Counted from the stretch's first letter, positions 1-8,197 are shown. The stretch: 24,982 nucleotides of DNA from an uncultured Collinsella sp. (GCA_900549085.1 URMO01000024.1:1-24982); one strand, 5' to 3'. Translations and numbers: made by a program. The notes: generated by a model not told the origin, from the letters alone.

Positions 1-242
1 ACCACGCATCCGGTCACGACCACATAGGGCTCGTTTGGATAGGCCAGCGCATGGCGAACCGCCTTACGGGTCTTGGCCTCGGCCTCGCCCGTAACAGCAC
101 AGGTATTAATGACGATCAGCTCAGCATCCTGAGGCTCCACCATCGCAAAGCCCAGGCGCATTAGATCGGCAGTGATACGGTCGGACTCAACCCGGTTGAC
201 ACGGCAGCCGAGGTTGACGACAGAGATATGAGGTGCGAGCAC
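1..242 (-). CDS. mtaB: tRNA methylthiotransferase MtaB, N-terminal part (3' end outside window)
   Basis: This is the first 80 codons of a radical-SAM methylthiotransferase; the rest lies beyond the window edge. MtaB converts t6A37 to ms2t6A37 in ANN-decoding tRNAs. The visible part is the N-terminal methylthiotransferase domain, which holds the auxiliary Fe-S cluster. Its three cysteines are present: C13 in NLGCRVN, C48 in VINTCAVTGEAE and C79 in VVTGC. The LGCRVN and TCAVTGEAE forms favour MtaB over MiaB or RimO, but the radical-SAM CxxxCxxC motif is off-window. The start is GTG at 242, five bases after a GGAG, and ten bases downstream of the dnaJ stop. It is therefore probably the distal gene of the dnaJ transcription unit, a dnaJ-mtaB linkage seen in many Gram-positives. 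Confidence 0.85.
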   Translation of the reverse strand, partial: MLAPHISVVNLGCRVNRVESDRITADLMRLGFAMVEPQDAELIVINTCAVTGEAEAKTRKAVRHALAYPNEPYVVVTGCV

Positions 243-251
243 ACGGGCTCC

Positions 252-1400
252 TTAATCGAGGATGTCGTCGAGAGCGCTCTTGATGCGATCGGTTACCGAC
301 TTCTTACCGGATGCAACGTCATCGCCCATCTCGTCGGCAAAGGCACGAAGCAGCTCGCGCTGCTTGTTGGAGAGATTGGTGGGGACAACTACGCGCAGCT
401 GCACGATCAGACGACCGCGCGAACCGCCACCGCCGATACGCGGCATGCCGTAATTGTTGACGCTCACGGTGTCACCGTACTGTGCGCCGGCGGGGACGCA
501 CAGCTTGACGACCTCGTCGGGCATAATGCCCTCGACCTCGATCTCGCAGCCGAGCGCTGCCTGCGCAATCGAGATATCGCTCACGAGGTACAGGTCATCA
601 CCGTTGCGCTTAAAACGCTCGTGGTCGGCGACGCGCACGTTGACGATCAGGTCGCCCGAGGGCTCACCGCGAAGGCCAGCCTCGCCAAAGCCGCTCACGC
701 GCAGCTGGCGACCAGTCGAAACGCCGGCGGGAATATCGATGTCGATCTTTTCGTGCGAAGGCGTGCGGCCCTGACCGTCGCAGGTCTCGCAGGGATGGTC
801 GATAACCGTGCCCTCGCCGTGGCAGTCAGGGCAAGGCGAAGAGGACTGAACCTGGCCCAGGAACGAGCGCTGGACCGTCGTGACATAGCCCGTGCCGTGG
901 CAGCGGCTGCACTGCTTTTCCTGTGCACCCTCGGCCCTACCGGTGCCGTTGCAATCCTCGCAGGGAGCAAGGCGGTCATAGCTGATCGTCTTTTTGCAAC
1001 CGAGTGCCGCCTCCTCAAGGGTCACCGAAAGGGAGATGGCCATATCGCGGCCGCGACGACGCTCACGGCGATTTCGGGCGCCACCGCCGGCACCGCCACC
1101 AAAGAACGACGAAAAGAGGTCGTCCATGCCCATGCCGCCAAAGATATCGTTAATGTCGACATAGCCGGAACCACCGGGGCCGTCGGCAGTGCCGTAACGG
1201 TCGTAGTTAGCACGCTTCTGCTCATCGGAAAGAACGGAATATGCCTCGTTGAGCTCCTTGAACTTGGCCTCGGCCTCGGGGTCGTCCGAAACGTCCGGGT
1301 GTACGGTACGGGCCTTCTTTAGAAACGCGCGTTTAATCGTCCGCGCGTCGGCATCCTTGTCGACGCCAAGCACCTCGTAGTAATCCCTATTTTCCGACAC
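252..1400 (-). CDS. dnaJ: Chaperone protein DnaJ (canonical class A, 382 aa)
   Basis: This is a complete class A Hsp40, the cytosolic co-chaperone that stimulates DnaK ATPase and delivers unfolded clients. The J domain is at residues 5-70 with HPD at 34-36. A Gly/Phe-rich linker (about 73-110) follows. The zinc-binding domain has four CxxCxGxG repeats, at C147/C150, C164/C167, C190/C193 and C204/C207. Two C-terminal substrate-binding barrels and a dimerisation tail complete the protein, and its length is normal for the family. I chose GTG at 1400 because it gives the N-terminus MSENRDYYEVLG with an AAGGA upstream. The longer frame would add 22 unlike residues. Neither grpE, dnaK nor hrcA is in the window. 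A paralogous DnaJ-like gene lies directly upstream, separated by 81 bases. Confidence 0.95.
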   Translation of the reverse strand: MSENRDYYEVLGVDKDADARTIKRAFLKKARTVHPDVSDDPEAEAKFKELNEAYSVLSDEQKRANYDRYGTADGPGGSGYVDINDIFGGMGMDDLFSSFFGGGAGGGARNRRERRRGRDMAISLSVTLEEAALGCKKTISYDRLAPCEDCNGTGRAEGAQEKQCSRCHGTGYVTTVQRSFLGQVQSSSPCPDCHGEGTVIDHPCETCDGQGRTPSHEKIDIDIPAGVSTGRQLRVSGFGEAGLRGEPSGDLIVNVRVADHERFKRNGDDLYLVSDISIAQAALGCEIEVEGIMPDEVVKLCVPAGAQYGDTVSVNNYGMPRIGGGGSRGRLIVQLRVVVPTNLSNKQRELLRAFADEMGDDVASGKKSVTDRIKSALDDILD

Positions 1401-1481
1401 GACCGAATCCTTCCGACTTTCATTATTGTCACAGTGCGTCCTATACCCAAGCTGGGCCGGCCGCAAACAGAGGGTTTGATG

Positions 1482-2585
1482 TTATTGCATTGCGTAGGGC
1501 GAAAGCATGGCACGCTGCGAGCAGCTCGCAAACCAAACCGACACGAGCGCAAACATAAATCCGTTGGCAAAACCGTTGACAAACTGCATCGCGCCGCGCT
1601 TCCACCACAGCAGGCTGCGGTGAAGCACGCCGTCCGAGAGCACCATGAACAGGCCCATGGCAAACGGAATGAAGCACATCACGGCAAAGGCCGAGAACAC
1701 GCCCGAGATGGCCGACAGCACCAAAAACGGCGCCACGATGCCCATCAGGTAAAAACCGGTACGAGCTTTGCCTTCCAGGCGCTCGGCCTCAACATGGGCG
1801 CGACCGACCAGGTCGCCGCCCGCGGCACCGTTGGTGCCAGCATGACCCATGCCGCTAATGCGGACCTCGTCGCCGTCATGCGTGCCGGCAGGAAACTCAA
1901 TCGTCTGCTCGGAGGTTACGCGAGTACGACCGCTGCCGCCGCAATCGGGGCAGGGGTCGGCGACGACCTTACCGGAACCGCCGCACTCGGGGCAGACCGA
2001 CTGAAACGTGCCGGCACCGAACAGGAAGGACAGGTCGACATCGATGTGGCCGCGACCGCCGCAGCTCGGACAGGTATGTGCATGCTCGGACGAGACAGAA
2101 CCCGAGCCTCCGCAGTGACCACAGGTATCGAAGCGCGTATAGCGGACGGTCTTGCGGGCACCGCCCTTGGCCTCCTTGGCGTCGAGCTTAATATCGACGA
2201 CCACGTTGGCGCCGTTCTCGGGATTATAGGCAGCCTGCCCGCGACGCGGCTGACCCCAGGCGCCACCAAAGGGAAAGCCGCCCTCAAAGGGATTGCCGTA
2301 GCCCGCGCTGCCGGCGTAACCGCCGCCATAGGGCGAAGCCGTGGGAGCGCCGGCAAAGGGATTGCCCGAGCGCATGGCGTCGTAGCGCGCACGCTTCTGC
2401 TCGTCCGAAAGCACGGCATAGGCCTCGGAAACCTCTTTAAACTTTTCCTCGGCATCCGGCTCTTTGTTGACGTCCGGATGGAGCTTGCGGGCCTTTTGCT
2501 GGAAGGCCTTCTGTATATCACGCGAGGTGGCGTCCTTAGAGACACCCAAAATCTCGTAGTAATCTTTTTCGTTCATCGTCGCCAT
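1482..2585 (-). CDS. DnaJ-like J-domain zinc-finger protein with C-terminal membrane segments (367 aa)
   Basis: The N-terminus is a normal J domain (residues 8-70, HPD at 36-38) and a Gly/Phe/Pro/Tyr-rich linker (about 73-115). The start of the DnaJ C-terminal domain and a complete four-repeat zinc region follow (C155/C158, C172/C175, C198/C201, C212/C215). After GGDLVGRAHV (about 257-265) the second barrel and dimerisation region of DnaJ are missing. About 93 hydrophobic residues take their place, with likely membrane segments near 277-300, 301-316 and 335-353. I infer a membrane-anchored J protein with a cytoplasmic J domain that recruits DnaK to the membrane; its client is unknown. The start at MATMNEKDYYE is nine bases after AGGAGG. 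It lies between hemW and dnaJ on the same strand, where hrcA sits in many Gram-positives. Confidence 0.85.
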   Translation of the reverse strand: MATMNEKDYYEILGVSKDATSRDIQKAFQQKARKLHPDVNKEPDAEEKFKEVSEAYAVLSDEQKRARYDAMRSGNPFAGAPTASPYGGGYAGSAGYGNPFEGGFPFGGAWGQPRRGQAAYNPENGANVVVDIKLDAKEAKGGARKTVRYTRFDTCGHCGGSGSVSSEHAHTCPSCGGRGHIDVDLSFLFGAGTFQSVCPECGGSGKVVADPCPDCGGSGRTRVTSEQTIEFPAGTHDGDEVRISGMGHAGTNGAAGGDLVGRAHVEAERLEGKARTGFYLMGIVAPFLVLSAISGVFSAFAVMCFIPFAMGLFMVLSDGVLHRSLLWWKRGAMQFVNGFANGFMFALVSVWFASCSQRAMLSPYAMQ

Positions 2586-2627
2586 GCGCGGCAACCTCCT
2601 GCTCACAGCAGCGTATATATTGCGGTA

Positions 2628-2642
2628 ATTCTACCCGAGCGG
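2628..2642 (-). promoter_or_regulatory. Possible -10 region upstream of the DnaJ-like gene
   Basis: The 58-base gap between hemW and the DnaJ-like gene contains, on the minus strand, CCGCTCGGG directly followed by TAGAAT (2633-2628). This is a fair -10 hexamer about 43 bases from the start codon. I see no good -35. The same CCGCTCGGGTA string precedes a TAAGAT just upstream of lepA. Promoter activity is inferred only. Confidence 0.25.
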
Positions 2643-2643
2643 C

Positions 2644-3876
2644 CTAGGCTAGACCCCAAAACAGCTCGAACAGCACATTTCCATCGAGCCAGCCCAAGTG
2701 GGTGGGCGCTAAGTGGGCGCGGGCACGACCTGCGATAACGTCTTTCGAGGTGACGCACCCCACATGCCCCTCGACATGATCGGGCACCCAAGTGGCAAGG
2801 CCCAACTCGAGCGCACGGTCGCAGGCCGCCGCCAACTCATCTGCAGCGATCACGCTTGCCGAGCGAACCAACAGATCGGGCCCAATGCCACGCGTCATGC
2901 GACAGGCAAGCATCAAATCCTCGGCCGCCGCCTCGCGCTGCGACAGATACTCGGCATCAAACGTCGTCGCGGCATCGTCGCGTTGCACCAAGCGCACGCG
3001 ATACGCATCGCCGCGAGCAGGCACGTCGGGAAACAGCCCGGCCAAGCGATCAAAATCCTCGGCGTCGAGCATACCGGCGGCAGAGCGGCCCAAACCCAGA
3101 TAGCCCTGTCCGGTCCAATAGGCAATGTTGTGGGCGCACTCATGGCCCTCGAGCGCGTAGCTTGCCACCTCATACGGGTGATAGCCGGCAGCACCCAGAC
3201 GCTCGCGCGCCGTGTCCATGCACGCAGCCTGAAAATCCTCGTCGGGCTCGAGCGACTCGTCGCGACACGCCATGCGATAGAGCGGCGTGCCCTCCTCGAG
3301 CGTGAGCGGGTACACCGACACATGATGCGGCGCCGCCGCCAACACGCCATCGAGTGTGCGCTGCCAGCTTAGGTCGGTCTGCCCGGGAAGGCCGCACATC
3401 AGGTCGCACGACACGTCAAGTCCAGCGTCCTTGACCGTCGTGATGGCAGCGAGCGCCCGATCGGCATCGTGAATGCGGCCGATGGCGGTAAGTTCGGCGT
3501 TATCGAGCGTTTGCACGCCCAGAGAGACGCGCGTGACACCAACCTTGGCAAGCGCAGTGGCAAGCTCTGCGGTCAGCGATTCGGGATTGGCCTCGCAGGT
3601 AAACTCAACGGGTTTGCACCACGCAGAGATACGCCGGGCAAATTCTACCAAACGCTCCCCCGCCAGCGACGGCGTGCCGCCGCCAACATAGACGGTGCGG
3701 ACCTGCGCAAGCGCGCCTGCGTCGCCAAAGGCATCGAGGCGCGCATACAGTTGCTCAAAATAGGCATCGAGCGCAGCGCTCAGGTCGCACAGAGCAAAAC
3801 TGCGTGAGTCAAAGTCGCAGTACCGACACTTTTGGGCGCAAAACGGCACGTGCACATACAGCGCGGTAACGGCCAC
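2644..3876 (-). CDS. hemW: Radical SAM heme chaperone HemW (oxygen-independent coproporphyrinogen oxidase-like)
   Basis: This 410-aa radical-SAM protein has the HemW-type cluster motif CAQKCRYCDF (C13, C17, C20), the SAM-binding YVGGGTPS (63-70), EANPESLT and the VSLGVQT strand. The CDF and DS residues just after the cluster cysteines fit HemW rather than HemN coproporphyrinogen dehydrogenase. HemW binds heme and inserts it into respiratory enzymes; many older annotations call it HemN-like. The start is GTG at 3876, seven bases after a GGAGG that lies inside the end of dus, whose stop is only two bases away, so translational coupling is likely. The linkage lepA-hemW-dnaJ is common in Gram-positives. 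The protein is slightly longer than the usual 370-400 aa. No heme biosynthesis gene is visible nearby. Confidence 0.88.
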   Translation of the reverse strand: MAVTALYVHVPFCAQKCRYCDFDSRSFALCDLSAALDAYFEQLYARLDAFGDAGALAQVRTVYVGGGTPSLAGERLVEFARRISAWCKPVEFTCEANPESLTAELATALAKVGVTRVSLGVQTLDNAELTAIGRIHDADRALAAITTVKDAGLDVSCDLMCGLPGQTDLSWQRTLDGVLAAAPHHVSVYPLTLEEGTPLYRMACRDESLEPDEDFQAACMDTARERLGAAGYHPYEVASYALEGHECAHNIAYWTGQGYLGLGRSAAGMLDAEDFDRLAGLFPDVPARGDAYRVRLVQRDDAATTFDAEYLSQREAAAEDLMLACRMTRGIGPDLLVRSASVIAADELAAACDRALELGLATWVPDHVEGHVGCVTSKDVIAGRARAHLAPTHLGWLDGNVLFELFWGLA

Positions 3877-3878
3877 CG

Positions 3879-4922
3879 TTAGGCCTCCAGCGGATGAGCG
3901 GGCACCGACTCGCCGGCGGCAAGTGCGGCCTCGCAGGCCACCACATCGTGCTCGATATCATCGACCAGTGCCATGAACTCCTCGTATGTGGAGCAACGCA
4001 CCACCTGAGCACGCCAGGCGGCAGCATGGGGCATGCCCTTTAGATACCAGCTTGCGTACGTGCGGGCACGCGACATGAGCGGCAACAGCTCGTGCGTGAG
4101 CGTCAGGTGCTCGCGCAGGGCATCCAGGCGCTCGCGTGAGGAACGAGACGGCACCGGCGTGCCATCGAGCGCAAGGGCGCGGGCATCGCCGAACACCCAG
4201 GGGTTGCCATAGATACCGCGCGCGATGAACACGGCGCTGGCGCCGGAGCTGCGCAGACGCTCCGCCGCATCCTCGGCCGAGAAAACGTCGCCCGAACCGA
4301 TCACGGGAATCTCGACGGCGTCGGCCACCTCATCGACGACCGACCAATCGGCCTGGCCCGTATAGAGCTGCGTGGCACAGCGACCATGTACCGCCACCGC
4401 AGCGGCCCCTGCCCCCTCGAGCATCTGGGCAAACGTCGCGGCATTGCGGTCCTCGGCATAAAAGCCCTTGCGGATCTTTACAGTCACGGGCACGTGCGCC
4501 GCGCCCACCGCCGCCTCGACAATCTGCTCGGCCAGCTCGGGCGTGCGCATAAGCGCCGAGCCCTCGCCCTTGGTGACGACCTTGCGAGCCGGGCAGGCCA
4601 TGTTGATGTCGATCAGCGACAGGCGATCGCCCACGCGTTCCTCGACGGCAGCGACGGCACCCGCAAACTGATCGGGCTTGGAACCAAAGAGCTGCACGCA
4701 GATCTGCTGCTCCTCATCGGCAGGCAGCACCAGGCGCCACGTCTTATTGCTGGCATAGGCAAGGCCCGCCACGCTCACCATCTCGCTATAGGCAAGATGG
4801 GCACCGCGGCGGCGACACATGATGCGATAGGCGGGATCGGTCACGCCGGCCATGGGAGCCATAAGGAACGGCTGCTCGGCATAGGCAGCCAGCAGCCGCG
4901 TACTGTATTCAGAGAGCGCCAT
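3879..4922 (-). CDS. dus: tRNA-dihydrouridine synthase (DusB-like)
   Basis: This 347-aa FMN-dependent enzyme reduces uridines in the tRNA D-loop. The TIM-barrel entry motif MAPMAGVTD is at 21-29. The catalytic cysteine is C110 in INMACPARKVV, followed by the GSALM loop. Further on are an HGRCATQLYTG segment (usually HGRT), where the Thr-to-Cys change is a small oddity, and IGSGDVFS and ARGIYGNPW for flavin phosphate binding. The length is typical. The ATG at 4922 follows the lepA stop by four bases with only a weak ribosome-binding site, so expression probably depends on lepA translation. The exact uridine target cannot be read from the sequence; DusB is the best guess by family resemblance. 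Confidence 0.9.
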   Translation of the reverse strand: MALSEYSTRLLAAYAEQPFLMAPMAGVTDPAYRIMCRRRGAHLAYSEMVSVAGLAYASNKTWRLVLPADEEQQICVQLFGSKPDQFAGAVAAVEERVGDRLSLIDINMACPARKVVTKGEGSALMRTPELAEQIVEAAVGAAHVPVTVKIRKGFYAEDRNAATFAQMLEGAGAAAVAVHGRCATQLYTGQADWSVVDEVADAVEIPVIGSGDVFSAEDAAERLRSSGASAVFIARGIYGNPWVFGDARALALDGTPVPSRSSRERLDALREHLTLTHELLPLMSRARTYASWYLKGMPHAAAWRAQVVRCSTYEEFMALVDDIEHDVVACEAALAAGESVPAHPLEA

Positions 4923-4926
4923 GAAC

Positions 4927-6738
4927 CTACTCGTCCACCTTGAGGATCGCCATAAAGGCCTCCTGCGGGACCTCGACCGAACCGATGGCCTTCATGCGCT
5001 TCTTGCCCTCTTTCTGCTTCTCGAGCAACTTGCGCTTACGCGAAATATCGCCGCCATAGCACTTGGCCAAAACGTCCTTGCGGCGCGCCTTGACGGTGGA
5101 GCGGGCGATAATCTTGTTGCCGATGGCACCCTGAATAGGCACCTCGAACAGCTGGCGCGGAATGATTTCCTTGAGCTTGTCGCACAGACCGCGGGCCAGG
5201 CCATAGGCCTTGTCCTTGTGCACGATAAACGAAAGCGCATCCACCTCGTCGCCCGAAAGCAGGATATCGAGCTTGACGAGCTCGGAGGGACGATACTCGT
5301 TGAACTCATAATCGAGCGAGGCATAGCCCTTGGTGCGGCTCTTGAGCTGGTCAAAGAAGTCCAGGATGAGCTCGGCGAGCGGCATGTCAAAGCGCATCTC
5401 GACCGATTTGCTCGTGAGATGGATCATATCGGTCGTAACGCCGCGATGCTCGATAGCGAGCTGCATGACGGCACCCGTATACTCGGGCGGGCAGATAATC
5501 TTGGCCTTGAGGTAAGGCTCCTCAATGCGCTCGATGCGCGTAGCCTCGGGCAGATCCTGCGGGCTGCGAACATCAATCATCTCGCCGTCGGTCTTGTAGA
5601 CGTGGTAGTCCACCGAGGGGCTCGTGGCAATCAGATCCAGATTGAACTCACGCTCCAGGCGCTCCTTGACGACCTCCATATGCAGCAGGCCCAAGAAGCC
5701 CACGCGGAAACCAAAGCCGAGAGCCACCGAGGTCTCGGGCTCCCACACCAACGACGGGTCGTTGACGTGCAGCTTATCGAGAGCGTCGCGCAGATTCTCG
5801 TAATCCTTGTTGTCGATCGGGAACAGGCCCGTGTAGACCATGGGCTTGGCCTCACGGTAGCCGGGAAGCGGCTCGGGACAGGGATTCGACGCCCACGTAA
5901 GGGTATCGCCCACGCGAACGGCCTCGGGGTCCTTCAGACCCGTGACCACGTAGCCCACCTCGCCGACCGTCAGCGCATCGACCGGGGTCTCGGCGGGACG
6001 CTTGACTCCCACGCCATCGACCAAAAAGTCGCCCTCGGCTTGCATCATGCGCAGGGTATCGCCCTTCTTGATGGAGCCGTCAAAGACACGGACCGTGGCA
6101 ACGACGCCGCGGTACTCATCGAAATACGAGTCCAGGATGAGCGCCTTGAGCGGCGCGTTTGCATCGCCCTTGGGCGGCGAGATCAAAAAGACAATAGTCC
6201 CCAGCAGCTCGTGAATGCCCTCGCCGGTCTTGCCCGCCACGCACCCGGCATCGTCGGCGGGAATGGCCAGATCATCCTCGATCTCAGTCTTAACCTCGTC
6301 GGGGTGCGCCGAGGGCAGGTCGATCTTGTTGATAGCGGGCACGATATCCAGGTTGGCGTTCATGGCGAGCGTCGCGTTGGAGACGGTCTGCGCCTCGACG
6401 CCCTGCGTGGCGTCGACGACGAGCACCGCGCCCTCGCAGGCGGCCAGCGAACGCGAGACCTCGTAGGTAAAGTCCACGTGTCCCGGCGTATCGATCAGGT
6501 TGAACTGATACGTCTCGCCATCGTCGGCGTCATAGGAAACGCGGACGGCATTGGACTTGATCGTGATACCGCGCTCGCGCTCGATATCCATGGTGTCGAG
6601 CAGCTGCGACTCCATGTCGCGCTCGTCGACGGTATGGGTGAGTTCGAGGATACGGTCACTGATCGTGGACTTGCCATGGTCGATGTGCGCAACGATCGAG
6701 AAGTTGCGGATGTGGGAAATGTCAATTGAAGTATTCAT
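4927..6738 (-). CDS. lepA: Elongation factor 4 (LepA)
   Basis: This is a complete 603-aa translational GTPase that binds stalled or mis-translocated ribosomes and promotes back-translocation and 30S maturation. The GTPase motifs are G1 AHIDHGKST (17-25), G2 RERGITI (54-60), G3 DTPGH (83-87) and G4 NKID (137-140). EF-G-like domains and the LepA-specific C-terminal domain follow, ending in QEAFMAILKVDE. The start at MNTSIDISHIRNFSIVAHIDHGKST matches the family; the longer frame would add 20 residues that run through the upstream terminator. There is no clear ribosome-binding site. A TAAGAT sits seven bases before the ATG, so a leaderless transcript is possible. It heads the lepA-dus-hemW-dnaJ-like-dnaJ-mtaB run. 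Confidence 0.96.
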   Translation of the reverse strand: MNTSIDISHIRNFSIVAHIDHGKSTISDRILELTHTVDERDMESQLLDTMDIERERGITIKSNAVRVSYDADDGETYQFNLIDTPGHVDFTYEVSRSLAACEGAVLVVDATQGVEAQTVSNATLAMNANLDIVPAINKIDLPSAHPDEVKTEIEDDLAIPADDAGCVAGKTGEGIHELLGTIVFLISPPKGDANAPLKALILDSYFDEYRGVVATVRVFDGSIKKGDTLRMMQAEGDFLVDGVGVKRPAETPVDALTVGEVGYVVTGLKDPEAVRVGDTLTWASNPCPEPLPGYREAKPMVYTGLFPIDNKDYENLRDALDKLHVNDPSLVWEPETSVALGFGFRVGFLGLLHMEVVKERLEREFNLDLIATSPSVDYHVYKTDGEMIDVRSPQDLPEATRIERIEEPYLKAKIICPPEYTGAVMQLAIEHRGVTTDMIHLTSKSVEMRFDMPLAELILDFFDQLKSRTKGYASLDYEFNEYRPSELVKLDILLSGDEVDALSFIVHKDKAYGLARGLCDKLKEIIPRQLFEVPIQGAIGNKIIARSTVKARRKDVLAKCYGGDISRKRKLLEKQKEGKKRMKAIGSVEVPQEAFMAILKVDE

Positions 6739-6744
6739 GCGGAC

Positions 6745-6760
6745 TATCTTACCCGAGCGG
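6745..6760 (-). promoter_or_regulatory. Possible lepA -10 region (leaderless configuration)
   Basis: The minus strand reads CCGCTCGGG then TAAGAT (6751-6746), ending seven bases before the lepA ATG. If this is the -10, transcription would start at or next to the start codon, which agrees with the lack of a ribosome-binding site. No convincing -35 is present because the rpsT terminator lies directly upstream. Confidence 0.3.
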
Positions 6761-6761
6761 T

Positions 6762-6800
6762 ACAAAAAATGGAGCCTGTTCCATAAAACAGGCTCCATTT
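6762..6800 (-). terminator. Intrinsic terminator of rpsT
   Basis: A perfect 14-bp inverted repeat (6767-6780 and 6787-6800) encloses a six-base loop. Read on the minus strand, the hairpin runs into six Ts and begins 34 bases after the rpsT stop codon. It separates rpsT from lepA. Confidence 0.9.
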
Positions 6801-6834
6801 ATGCGCGTAATCTGTGTGGTGTGAAATTTACAAC

Positions 6835-7101
6835 TTAGGCGTTGATGCTGTTCACGAGCTTGGCAAGACCGGACTTGCGGTTGGAAGCCTGGTTCTTGTG
6901 GATAACATGCTTGGCGGCAGCCATGTCGAGACGCTTGGTGACGGTCTTGAGGGCAGCCTGGGCCTTCTCGGCGTCGCCCTCGGCGACGGCGGACTGGACG
7001 TGCTTGGTCAGCGTCTTGAGCTCGGACTTGACAGCCTTGTTACGCATGCGAGCTGCCTCATTGGTGCGGATACGCTTCTTCTGAGACTTGATGTTTGCCA
7101 C
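6835..7101 (-). CDS. rpsT: 30S ribosomal protein S20
   Basis: This 88-aa basic, mostly helical protein binds the 5' domain of 16S rRNA early in 30S assembly. It has the S20 N-terminus ANIKSQKKRIRTNEAARMRNKA and the C-terminal signature AAKHVIHKNQASNRKSGLAKLVN. The start is GTG at 7101, nine bases after AGGA. The longer open frame would add 23 non-S20 residues. It is monocistronic by appearance, with an extended -10 promoter about 75 bases upstream and a strong terminator downstream. Adjacency of rpsT and holA is common in bacteria; here the two are convergent in order (holA then rpsT) on the same strand. Confidence 0.97.
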   Translation of the reverse strand: MANIKSQKKRIRTNEAARMRNKAVKSELKTLTKHVQSAVAEGDAEKAQAALKTVTKRLDMAAAKHVIHKNQASNRKSGLAKLVNSINA

Positions 7102-7176
7102 TTCTGGAGTTCCTTTCGAGTTCCTTGCAAAAAATGTATGACACCTCTGAGACACGGTGAGGTCATGCAAGCGCCT

Positions 7177-7185
7177 ACTATAGCA
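7177..7185 (-). promoter_or_regulatory. Extended -10 promoter of rpsT
   Basis: TATAGT (7182-7177) is preceded directly by TGC, giving an extended -10. No -35 lies at the right distance; a perfect TTGACA at 7220-7215 is 32 bases away and does not fit. Transcription would begin near 7170, leaving a leader of about 70 bases that contains a small ACCTC/GAGGT hairpin. Confidence 0.6.
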
Positions 7186-7234
7186 CGCTCCCCCTCAAAG
7201 GGATAGAACGAATTTGTCAAATAGGCAGGTATCA

Positions 7235-8197
7235 TCACGATTTTCTCAAGATGTTCGTAATCCAGAGCAAAAGCGCGGTCTGGGAATCGGCCGAACCCTT
7301 GAGTGCGAGCTCCACATCGACGGCAGCCTCGAGCGCGGCAACGAGCTCGGTCATCGAAAAACGACGCGCCCAGGTCAGGTGATTCTTGACCTGCCAGGCC
7401 TGAAGCTTGAGCGTCGCGGCAAGCTCACGACCCTGCCCACGCGCATCGAGCGCCTTGGCAACGATAAGCTCGCGAATGCGTCCGCATAGCAGCGTGTAGG
7501 TCCACACGTAGCTCTTGGAGGGCAGAAGCTTAAAGAGCTCGAGCGAACGCCGCATATCGCGAGCCGAGACGGCATTGAGGAAGTCCCAGGGCTGGACTTC
7601 GGCCGTGCGCACGATCCAGCGCTCCACATCGGCAAGCTCAATTTGCGGCGCCTCGACCATCTGGGCAAGCTTGGCCAAGTCGTTATCGAGCATGCGGGTG
7701 TTCTCACCCGAGCGCGAAACGAGCTCCTCGGCTGCCGCCGTCGAGATGGACTTTCCGTGCTGCGTCGCCATCTGCTGCACGCGACGCGGCAGCTCCCAGC
7801 GCTTGGTGCCGGAACAATCGATCACGGCCTTCTTGTCAATCTTGGCGATCGCCTTGTACAGGCGCGTGTTCTTGGCAAGCGAATCGGCGATTATGAGGCA
7901 AACAGTCGTGGGGCTGGGACTCGCCAGATACTCGACAAGCGGCTCAGAGATCGCTTTGGCGAGTTTTGAGCAGCCGTCGAGGATTACCAGGCGAAACTCG
8001 CTGCCCATGGGAAAGGTGTTGAGCGAACCGATAATCGACTCGATATCGGGGTCTTTGGTCATATCGCGCTCGTCGAGGTTGAACTCGACCATGCCCGTCT
8101 TTTCCAGACGCGCCTTCATACGCGAGATGGCGTGGTCGCGTTTGACTCCGTCGGTACCGACGATCAGATATGCCGGCAACAGACCAGTTTCGGACAT
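7235..8197 (-). CDS. holA: DNA polymerase III delta subunit (HolA)
   Basis: This 320-aa clamp-loader subunit opens the beta sliding clamp. It has the layout of the delta family: an N-terminal AAA+-like fold beginning PAYLIVGTDGVKRDHAISRM, the segment SLNTFPMGSEFRLVILDG, and a helical C-terminal collar domain with SLELFKLLPS and LRESIV-like helices ending in ALLLWITNILRKS. As is normal for delta, no functional Walker A motif is seen. I chose ATG at 8197 because GGAGG lies eight bases before it. The open frame runs to 8239, but a probable -10 sits there. The gene follows comEC with a 78-base gap, the frequent comEA-comEC-holA arrangement. Confidence 0.9.
   Translation of the reverse strand: MSETGLLPAYLIVGTDGVKRDHAISRMKARLEKTGMVEFNLDERDMTKDPDIESIIGSLNTFPMGSEFRLVILDGCSKLAKAISEPLVEYLASPSPTTVCLIIADSLAKNTRLYKAIAKIDKKAVIDCSGTKRWELPRRVQQMATQHGKSISTAAAEELVSRSGENTRMLDNDLAKLAQMVEAPQIELADVERWIVRTAEVQPWDFLNAVSARDMRRSLELFKLLPSKSYVWTYTLLCGRIRELIVAKALDARGQGRELAATLKLQAWQVKNHLTWARRFSMTELVAALEAAVDVELALKGSADSQTALLLWITNILRKS

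Noticed and set aside
1434..2738. 434-codon plus-strand frame opposite the DnaJ-like gene
   Set aside because: Alanine/glycine-rich antisense translation of the zinc-finger region; the J domain on the other strand is unambiguous.
4921..6729. Very long plus-strand open frame opposite lepA (602 codons)
   Set aside because: Its translation is low-complexity Leu/Val/Asp/Gly/His-rich and resembles no family. lepA on the other strand is certain. It results from GC-biased third positions.
7177..7220. TTGACA at 7220-7215 as the rpsT -35
   Set aside because: It lies 32 bases from the TATAGT hexamer, far beyond the usual 16-18.
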